Source: Psococerastis gibbosa (Eukaryota; Arthropoda; Insecta; Psocodea; Psocidae). Taken from it: DNA of 64,000 nucleotides. A program made the translations under genes and the position numbers. Positions 56,345-64,000 of the stretch are shown here, piece by piece. The stretch is taken from NCBI GenBank assembly GCA_963971405.1, contig OZ020486.1:19057419-19121418 (forward strand). The letters run 5' to 3'. The notes under the pieces are model-generated. The model had not been told where the DNA came from. It made no database searches and was given only the letters and a program-made list of their open reading frames with translations. How positions within the stretch are numbered: position 1 is the stretch's first letter; each line of letters starts with the position of its first letter.

Positions 56345-56626
56345 TTACTTTATACTTTTTCGTATCCAAGCAAACGTTCCTGAATTGGGTGAAATTGTAG
56401 GTAGCGCTGTTGGCTTCACACAGGTCGTCTTTCGAGGAATGGGCAGGACATAGGCTGCACTGAACATGTGGTCCACGTGCTGCCTCTGACCACACGAGCA
56501 TAGGGTGTTGTCTGCGTCTATCTGGCCCCATCTCGCCCTGTTCGTTTTCACAGGGGTTGGTTCAGCAACAGGGGACACGGAAGAACTGAAGAAGCATCCA
56601 CGCGTAGGTACGTTTTTCTTCGCCAT
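56345..56626 (-). pseudogene. Possible LINE C-terminal zinc-knuckle fragment
   Basis: The minus frame reads VKTNRARWGQIDADNTLCSC then GQRQHVDHMF and FAWIRKSIK. The pattern RWG-x-ADx-x-C-x-CG-x-xQ-xxDH is that of the C-terminal CCHC-like region of many non-LTR retrotransposons. The final C is absent and no reverse transcriptase is adjacent, so it would be a remnant. It abuts repeat A. Confidence 0.4.
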
Positions 56627-57495
56627 CAGTCAAAAGTGACAAAAACGTCGCCTTCCCCGGGCAACGTCTAAAAGACGGCTAATTCTTCGTCCTCCAAGCG
56701 AATAGAAAGAAACAGGTGGGAGTATGAGAAAACACTGGTGTTACCTACGAGTATATTCAAAGGCCATATAGTGACAGAAACGGAGTTCGAGAAAACCTCT
56801 TCAGCTTACTAATGGATAGGATAGATAAGGTACCGTACGGGGGAAAGTACTGCTTAGGTGGACAGCTCTGCTAACGGGGGCTGCATCCTGTTGAATGCCG
56901 AAGACGTCGATCCGATTCCAGAAAAAAGCTTTCGTAAGTATTGATTATTAATTGAACTAACCCAGAAATACTAGAATAAATGGACGGTTCCTGAATGGTA
57001 GAAAGTTCAACTGTAGCACGGTCTAAACTCGTATACCAAACCGAAATATTTCATCCAATTATTTTTATTATGATATACCTGTATTAGTACTAAGAAAAAT
57101 TAACCTCGTCAAAAGATCCATTCACCCTGGAGAACTGTCTGTTGCTTTTTTTGCCCGCTCTGCCTAAATACCTCTCATTGTTATGTTGGAGACAAATAGC
57201 TGTTTATCCCCTTGCTGCACTCACTCTGATGCATTTGAGAGTTTGAGACCGGAGAGGGCCGAGATCGGCCGAAGGAGTGCAACAACCGTGGTCCCTGCCT
57301 GGCTGGAGATCTGGACAGGTTCGGGCAAGTGCGAACCTGAAGACCTCACTTAACCCATTTATTCACTTTTGTTGCACAGGTACCTGTAGTGGTGGGTGGA
57401 ACCGTGGAACCCACACGTTAGTCGTTACTATATATCTGGGCCTTTTTCTTCACCTGGGGTTTTGACAATATGATCCATTCGAGTATTCGACAGTA

Positions 57496-58012
57496 AGCCA
57501 GCGGCCTTACCAAGTTGAATTCACGAGAGCAGAGCTTGTTTCAAACTGCGGCAAACTTGGTAGTATGCAGAGCGTTGGCAGGGGAACATGGTGGAACATG
57601 ATAACGCCCTGAGATTATACCAGTCAGTCTGAGTGCGTGTCGAGTCCTGGTCACCTCCGAATTAATCGTGTGACTTTACTATGTTGAAGGTGACTGGTTC
57701 GAGTCCCACCCGAAGTAGTCAGAATGGCGTAGAGGTAACGACTCGGACTACCATCCAGAAGGTGACTGGTTCGAGTCCCACCCGAATGCCAAAATTTTCT
57801 AGTGGTACAATTATTTATCTTCTGACTACCATGCTTCGGAGGGCATGTAAAGCCGGCGGTCCCGGCAGTCTTCCCTGACTGTCGATAGGTTAAACAGGAG
57901 GCTGTTGATGCAACCTGAAAACACCTGTACCACGGGTAGTACCACCCCGACACGAATTTACTTTTACTATGTTCCCCAAGTGGTTTGGAATCCACTATAA
58001 TCAGGAGGTCCA
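57496..58012 (+). repeat. Repeat C, copy holding a SINE
   Basis: CTTACCAAGTTGAATTCACG to GGAATCCACTATAATCAGGA corresponds to 31360-31540, with the SINE at 57686-57962 inserted. Confidence 0.7.
57686..57962 (+). mobile_element. tRNA-derived SINE with duplicated B-box and 11-bp target duplication
   Basis: A-box ATGGCGTAGAGG (57724-57735) and B-box GGTTCGAGTCC (57768-57778). A second GGTTCGAGTCC at 57695-57705 precedes the A-box, as if a tRNA-like end had been joined to a full head. TTTACTATGTT flanks both sides (57675-57685 and 57963-57973). The empty site is visible at 31.49 kb. Confidence 0.88.
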
Positions 58013-58304
58013 CTCAGTCAACTCCCCTTCTCCCCGAGGTGAAGGAGTCTGCCCTTATGGTGCCTCAAGTTAATAAACAGACTCACTCCCCCCACCAAGC
58101 AGAAATGCTGAAAGCAGGCGTTAGAAATAAGAAGTATTCGACAGTATATAAAGACATAAGGTTCTCACAGACACACTGAATCTTACGATTAAAAATACTT
58201 TTAAATACACTACTCTATGAACAGTGGCGCCATTTTAGGTAGAGTTTCTTGTGGGAGGGGGCAAGGCGGGGACAATTAATAATAAATAACTAATATTAAT
58301 AAAA

Positions 58305-58423
58305 TGTAACAGTCTACTGCGTGAAGAACCAATAGAATCCGGGCTGGAACCATCAGCCCGGATTCTACTGGTTCTTCATTCGACTCCGGGCGTAAAAGCC
58401 TTTGCTGTTACAGTCTACTGCGT
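58305..58423. repeat. Hairpin between 18-bp direct repeats
   Basis: TGTAACAGTCTACTGCGT (58305-58322) recurs at 58406-58423 with one change. Between them GAAGAACCAATAGAATCC and GGGCTG pair with CAGCCC and GGATTCTACTGGTTCTTC around a nine-base loop, followed by ATTCGACTCCGGGCG. Confidence 0.7.
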
Positions 58424-59090
58424 ACTTTCCAAAATCCTTGGGGGTGGTAAACCCCTTCCAGAGCTGGCCCCTAATGGCGCCTTTGAAGCGTGCTTTCGTC
58501 ATTCGTCAAAATGCCATTATATAGCTCCGCTTCCTTAAGGCATTTTCACGCGACTCTCATCAGCAGTCGGCGATCGGTTTTTATGCAGGCAAGTTGGCGA
58601 GACCAGGAGATAGATTTCAGAAAATATAATGTAATTCCAAGGTCATTGGCATAATTCTACGGGAGAGGGTGGAGTTTAGCTGTTTAGGCTCCCTCAACAA
58701 ATGTATTTCAAAATTTAGGTTATATTATACTAAGTCGCAGCAAGAGTTGTGTTGCAAGTGCCACTCTTTGCCAACTCTTCTTGACACCTACGCTACGTAT
58801 AGATTCGTAGACCGCTGTTGTTGGTATGTGGCATAGCAAGAAAATCAAGCCAGAAAACCGCAATGGAAACTAGGTGTTAAAGCAACACAAAGGAATCCTA
58901 ATCAGGAGAAAGAAAAAGAAAAAGAAAAAAATTTCATTTTAATTCTAATCGGAGGTACCTTTATTCATAAATAGGAGTAGACATAAAAGGCGGACAACAT
59001 TGATGTCGTGTTAGACGAACCCCTTCCCCCTTGATGGGCCCGAGCCCCCCTTCCCCTCTTCTTCACTTCAACCTAAGTTCATAACCTTTT

Positions 59091-59994
59091 TGTTTTCCAA
59101 TTTATACGTAGTATAAGGAAAGCTTTGTGATGGTCGAAATTTTCGATTCCGAGATTTCAACGGATTTACACGTTTTGAGGTCCCAGGAACCCCAAAAAGT
59201 GGTTTTTACGAAATGTCTGTCTGTCTGTCGTTCTGTCTGTCTATCTGTCTGTCGTTCTGTCTGTCTGTCTGTCGTTCTGTTTATCTGTGCGTCGATTTCC
59301 AGGCAAACTACTAGGCCGATTTTGATGAAATTTTGCATGTAGGTTCACAAAAATCATACCTCGGAAATTTATTTTATTTGGGGGCTAGCTCAATTTAGGG
59401 GGGTTTTATTCTCCAAAAACTCAAAAAAAATGTCTAAAAATATTATTTCCCAAAAACGGCTCCAACGATTTCTTTTAAATTCACATATATTGTAGTTGTT
59501 ATTAATGTTGATCAATTGCGGGGGGTCGCTTGCCCCTTGATAGTTTGCTTCTGGGGGTAAAAAAATAAAAATGACTAAATTTTAATGAAAAATGACTAAA
59601 AAATAATTTTTCTGCGACACCTTTCTATCGATGATTTCTACTTTCAGGTAGGTTTTAGGTGTTAAATTTAGTAACGAAACGGGACAGGTTGCTTTCCCAG
59701 AAATGTATTTGGTTTTGTACAAAAAAATGTGTTTTTTTTTAATGATAGAAAATTCACGCTCAAATGCATTGCGTGCCCTGCCAGTATTGCTGTGTGGTAA
59801 TGTGTTGGTCTGACCTATCTAGAATTTACCTCACCTCCAGTGACGTCAGGTGGACAACCACCCTCCCCCCCCCCCCCAGATATCGGACATTTAACCATTG
59901 GAAAATTATTTACCATGAAATTACTCATTTTCTCTATCTACTAATTATGATAAATTGGAAAGCATGTTCGAGTAAACTCGGACCGGTTCTTTTA
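59091..59994 (+). repeat. Repeat A copy with CTGT microsatellite
   Basis: Inverted ends TTTTCCAATTTATACG (59094) and TAAATTGGAAAGCATG (59951), extending to AAACTCGGACCGGTTCTTTT (59994). The internal (CTGT)n at 59216-59290 is expanded relative to the other copies. Confidence 0.78.
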
Positions 59995-60700
59995 AGATTC
60001 AAAGCTTAGCTTCTTACATATCGGCTAGATGAAATACATACTAAGACCCGACTAAGACCTACCATCGCTTGATACGTATCCGAAAGGACGCTACCGTCAC
60101 CTACCATGGCGGTGTCCTGCAGTATTCTTTGCTGAGAATTTTCAAGCAGTGGGGAACCGTCTATGATAAAAAACCTTCTAAAACTGAATGTTACACAAAA
60201 ATGAAATGTCGCCTGATTATGAAAATTAGAATAATAATGCATTTAAAACTCAGGCAATAAATTAGCTCACGTAATATACTTAGACTAAAATTATCCCGTA
60301 TACTCCAGGGCACGGGAATAATGATAAAAGTAACGGATTTCGTGATACAACCCCAGACCTCCCTCCCCCACCCCTCCTGGGAATATAAGTTGACTTTTCA
60401 GTGCCGTCCTGTCTCCTCTCCCTTCCTTTAAAAATATTGGAGCAGTATTTTCAAAAGTAGGGATATCAATAATATAAATAGAGCTTGGGGGGGGGGGGGA
60501 GGGGGGAGGAAGATACGCAGTTGCGTGCACTACTTTTGTACCGGTCGCTCGCATAGTTGTGCAGTTACCCCAGTGGCTGACAATCCTTAACATTCGGTAC
60601 AGTTTTCTCACTGGTGAATTTGTTTTCATCACCATATTATTACTAACAGTTAGGATAGTTAGCCTATATACCTTGCTGCATAGTGCTGCAGAGCTGCGCG

Positions 60701-60796
60701 ATGGTTCGTAGAACGAATCCGATTCAAAAAACCGTTCTTTTCGGAGGTCGTCGACTTTGCTCCTCCAGAATTGCACCAAAGGAAAACCATAAGGTA
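60701..60796 (+). CDS. Possible short coding exon, product unknown
   Basis: ATG at 60701 opens MVRRTNPIQKTVLFGGRRLC then SSRIAPKENHK to donor GTACGG (60794). It is basic and could be a signal or transit-like N-terminus, but no downstream exon was found. Low confidence; the opposite strand is open too. Confidence 0.2.
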
Positions 60797-61250
60797 CGGT
60801 CTAGGATAATTCCACTTGTCACACCGAGGATAGGAATTGAGGAGGCTGTTTACAAACATGGCCAACTCCAAGTTTTAGAATTTTTCAGGAGAGCGGATTT
60901 TCTGTTGAAAATTGCGTTAAGTTTATATAGCTAACCCTAGACTTCTCAGCGCTTCTGTGCTCAATCTGGCTGCTTTTGTCACTTTATTTTACAAAGTGCA
61001 GGTGGACATTAAAATTTTCTGCAAGGTCGGATCAAAACCCCATTTTGTGAAAAAATGGAGTTGGCCACGTTTGTAACCAAGCTCCTCAATTATTTGTTAA
61101 TTTTGGGGCATGTATAATTGAAATATATCAGGAATTCTGAGTTTCTCTAAATACGAACTCATGGGTTTCTGAATCCTTAATTTATTTCGGAGATTAAGGG
61201 TCTGTGCGAACTGCGAATATATACGTACATCGCTATACCGTATAGCTTAA

Positions 61251-61430
61251 TTGTAAGGCATTACGCCGAGAAGTGGTACGGTCCCTCAATTTCACCCGAA
61301 AGGTTGTTGGTTCGGATCCCACACTTACTACAATTTCCGGCCATGTTTCGGGGGACATGTAAAACAGGCAGTTGAGTGTAAGAGAGGGCTTTTTTAGCCT
61401 TAACTCCGATAGGTTGTCTTAGTACTAATA
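61251..61430 (+). mobile_element. tRNA-derived SINE
   Basis: B-box GGTTCGGATCC at 61309-61319 with an A-box-like TGTAAGGCATTACGCCG about 55 bp upstream. The body GGGGGACATGTAAAACAGGC and GAGTGTAAGAGAGGGCTTTT is shared with 47.94 kb and, in part, with 57.85 kb. Confidence 0.7.
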
Positions 61431-61829
61431 TTAAAACAAAAATTCATTATTTATTAACTTATTATTACGTAGTAGCCAAGATACTCGTATATTAGTTAGG
61501 TGGCAGGTGTACGGATCGATAGAGCTAATCTCATGGGCTGAATTGCTGTGATTGGGCCTGTCCGTACGGTATGTCTGTCAAGTCAACGCCAATCTCAAAG
61601 TCTCAAACAGGCCTGTTCGGAGTTTCGGACCCGGAAAAGGCACTGTTTACTCTTACCCTCTCCAGTCTCCGCTTATACCTTGACTGCAGCTATAGTCTTT
61701 ATTTCTCTCTCTGTGTCTCTTCTCTTCTCTTACAGCCCATGGACTAGTCCTGCTTTCTATCATTCGCCCTTGTAGCGTAGCCACTCAATAACCGTCTCAC
61801 AAACATGCCAACTCCTATCAGTGCTGGCA

Positions 61830-62345
61830 GACCCCCCCCCCCCCCCGAGAAAAATTAGCGTACACTATATAAAATAGGACATTCTAAACAATAACCTTAG
61901 TATGGTAACATGAATATGTCTCTCATGTTCCAATTATAAATTTTACTGCTGTAAAAATCGTAAACTTATATATTTTAAAAAAAAAATTAGCCGGGGGAGA
62001 CCCCCGGCCCCCCCTGTTTCCAGCAATATCAATAAGCATTCCTTTGTATGATTTAACAAAAGACTACTCTTTACTACTGTTAAAATGCGTAAAACCCCAG
62101 TATTTTGAACTTATATTTTCAAATTTTTCTCCCGGGGCCCGGGGGAGACCCCATCTGCATCATATCTGCGCATGGGCTTATCAAGTAATGCAGTGTACAA
62201 TAAATTAATGTGCCTCGTTTCGCAAAAAAAAAAAAAAAAAAAAAACACACCAATTGCACAATCGCTAAAATTTAATTTGGCTCGGTAACATACGCCCACT
62301 TTTCCAGGAATGGCCCCCTCCGAAAATCTGTCCTGGACCCGCCCT
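61830..62345. repeat. Cluster of poly-C/poly-G MITE pieces
   Basis: C-run at 61833-61847, CCCCCGGCC at 62001, TTAAAATGCGTAAAACCCCA (62080, repeat D), a 23-nt A-run at 62224-62246 and the terminus ACCCGCCCTTG (62336-62346), like the hAT MITE at 29470. Boundaries are unclear. Confidence 0.5.
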
Positions 62346-62346
62346 T

Positions 62347-63840
62347 GACTCCTATCAGGACTGCAAGGGTTTTGTACGTTCTGACAGGTTTATTGGCAGT
62401 CCCTATCATTTACACGATTGTTGAGGTCATCGAGCATTGAAGTAGCAGGATGCCCTGTATTCAGAATGTTCATTTTGACAAGTCAGAGATTCTAACAAAA
62501 AGCACTGTTCTGACAAGCTACATGTGGCAAATGTACCTGTAGTCTAGTGACTAGACTAGACTCTAGTCTACCGAGAACGAGTAAATTGCAAGAAGTAATA
62601 ATTGCTAATAAAACTTAACTATAAAAAGGCAAAAAGCTATTGCAGCTAGTGAAGCTGAAGGTGCAGTAATTGCGAAGTCCACTGAGGATGAGTCACTCGC
62701 CTACTTTCGGCGCTGCGGCCTGCGCTGGATGATACGATGAAGTTGGTCCACTCCAGCCAGACTCCAGTACCTCTAGCACTACTGTATACTCATATCAGAG
62801 AGTTATTCCCTTCTAACACGACAAACTTGAGCCAATGGCGGCCGGCCATGCAGTTGGCTCTAGGTGGTCGGACCATTTGGTCGGGGGTCGTTAGTTGGTC
62901 TGCGTGCGACTGACTCAGTTCTTGTTGTTGTTTTTCACGTGGTGCATTGTTTACTATTCTGCCTGCCCCCGGACACCTCGTACGGTATTGGATATTAGTT
63001 GCTGTCTAGGCTGGCCGTGTTTACATGGTGAGTAGGCCTATTTTGTTTACATGGAAATTACATTAAATGGTGGATCTAGATTAGGAGCACCGGCTGTTTT
63101 CTGGGGAGTTCAAGGACAGTAGGCAAGATTTAAACGCACTGTAGCTGTTTTTTGGTTAATTTTTGACAAACAGTACTACTGTTGGCTACTTAGGTGAAGA
63201 GTTAAGCTCCTGTTATATTGAGAGGCTGTTCAGTACGAACAATGAGCATTGAAAGCGACTAATATGAGGAGGTGCCTAGCCCGAACTATTAAATGCGTGA
63301 CACGTAAGTGTCATTTTCAAGCCGGCAGTTCCCACCAATATTTCGTGGGCATTAGATCGTATATCGTATGGCAAAGCTTATCGCATTATCATACAGCTGT
63401 GCTGCTACAGTAGTTTATTCAAGATAAGCTAGTAAACAGCGAGAAGTGTAGCCATTACGAGACAATCAGACACCCCTACAGTCCGTTTTTTATTTTTTTA
63501 AATACAATTTCATAGGAAATATATCGTTTGCAGAACCACAAATTAGTTGTCATAAAGTAGAATTAATGTTCCTCTACATTTCGATGAATCGTATGTGGCC
63601 GCCACTAACACCGATCGGCCACAGTGATTGAACGATTTGTATACAATAACGCTCACTGAGGATTAAGGTCGAAGGAGTTCCAATGGTGACCAATTGAGAC
63701 GAATTGGTGTTAGTTACGGCCTCATATACTATATTTGTAGATGGACATTTCTTCTGTGGCATCATATTTATGGTCCCACAATAGATATTTCCTGTAAAAT
63801 TGCATTTAATTTATATAAAAAAACCTACTTTAGGAGCAGG
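62347..63840. other. Stretch with a possible first exon near 63.0 kb
   Basis: GC-richer sequence at about 62660-63030 precedes CCGTGTTTACATGGTGAGTA, where ATG (63025-63027) directly meets donor GTGAGT. This could be a 5' exon of a gene to the right, but no following exon is visible. Nothing else is supported here. Confidence 0.25.
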
Positions 63841-63842
63841 CA

Positions 63843-64000
63843 GAGGCGTAAAGTTTTAGAATGATAGCGGGGGCAAAACTAAGAAAACCTTATGACGTCA
63901 TCAGGCAGGATAAGTAAAAATTGAAAATATAAGAACAAAATAGTAGGGTTTTACGCATTTTAATAGTAGTAAAGTATAGCTGTAGATTTTACAAAGCTAA
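63843..64000. repeat. Repeat D, inverted partial copy at the window edge
   Basis: AGAGGCGTAAAGTTTTAGAA through CTTATGACGTCATCAGGCAG to TTTACGCATTTTAATAG is the reverse complement of 46820-46980 and runs off the window. Confidence 0.7.

Noticed and set aside
57719-57790. A tRNA gene
   Set aside because: A- and B-boxes are present, but the cloverleaf is not complete and the unit has an 11-bp target duplication and a SINE body.
59102-59342. Frames of Thr/Asp/Arg/Gln or Cys/Leu/Ser/Val repeats
   Set aside because: They are translations of the CTGT microsatellite in repeat A.
60291-60871. Long minus-strand frames around 60.3-60.9 kb
   Set aside because: They run through poly-G/C tracts (runs of Pro) and two frames overlap; no recognisable protein.

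Overview
The window is animal nuclear DNA: AT-rich, with intron-bearing genes, GT-AG splice sites, tRNA-derived SINEs, LINEs, an LTR element and many short DNA transposons. The protein matches are metazoan. Repeat style (hAT, Harbinger-like and mariner MITEs, LINE tails of short tandem repeats) suggests an invertebrate, perhaps an arthropod. That placement is inference; no marker gene fixes the taxon.

Three host genes can be read with confidence. (1) On the minus strand, 154-16011, an HD-PTP/PTPN23 (Drosophila myopic) orthologue in four exons: a 29-codon first exon at 15925-16011, the Bro1/V-domain exon at 3938-5492, the coiled-coil and Q/P/S/Y-rich exon at 719-3414, and the start of the phosphatase domain at 154-297. 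The rest of the phosphatase lies beyond base 1. All three junctions keep frame, giving 1494 residues in the window. (2) On the plus strand, 16320-17627, a complete SEC61B gene (95 residues, three coding exons, start codon alone in exon 1). The two genes are head to head, with 308 bp between start codons, so they probably share a bidirectional promoter. (3) On the plus strand, 24207-25445, the last two coding exons of a SNX20/SNX21-type sorting nexin; its 5' exons were not found.

Intron 1 of HD-PTP (5493-15924, 10.4 kb) is full of transposons: a SINE with a 23-A tail, inverted repeats, a nearly whole Ty3/Gypsy-like LTR element (7433-11256), a 2.3-kb TIR element (11258-13544) that carries its own small two-exon C2H2 gene, a cluster of palindromic MITEs (13545-14098) and a 5'-truncated LINE (14174-15653).

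From 17.8 kb to the end the window is mostly repeats: a Harbinger-like element split by another repeat that is itself split by a second LINE (18504-21228), hAT MITEs with exact 8-bp target duplications and long G-runs, a THAP-domain fragment, four copies of an approximately 0.8-kb repeat A, a mariner deletion derivative, a 1.5-kb inverted tandem array, and tRNA-derived SINEs. A few GC-rich exon-like pieces (37.7, 48.6 and 60.7 kb) have no assigned product.

The most unusual signal is a dispersed family of near-perfect palindromes of about 140-150 bp (13.8, 13.97, 18.4, 22.8, 43.0, 51.8 and 54.6 kb). They share ends (GGCGnnTATTCCAC type) and a core (GTGGTAGCAGAC), but the segments between differ from locus to locus while remaining complementary to the opposite arm within each locus.
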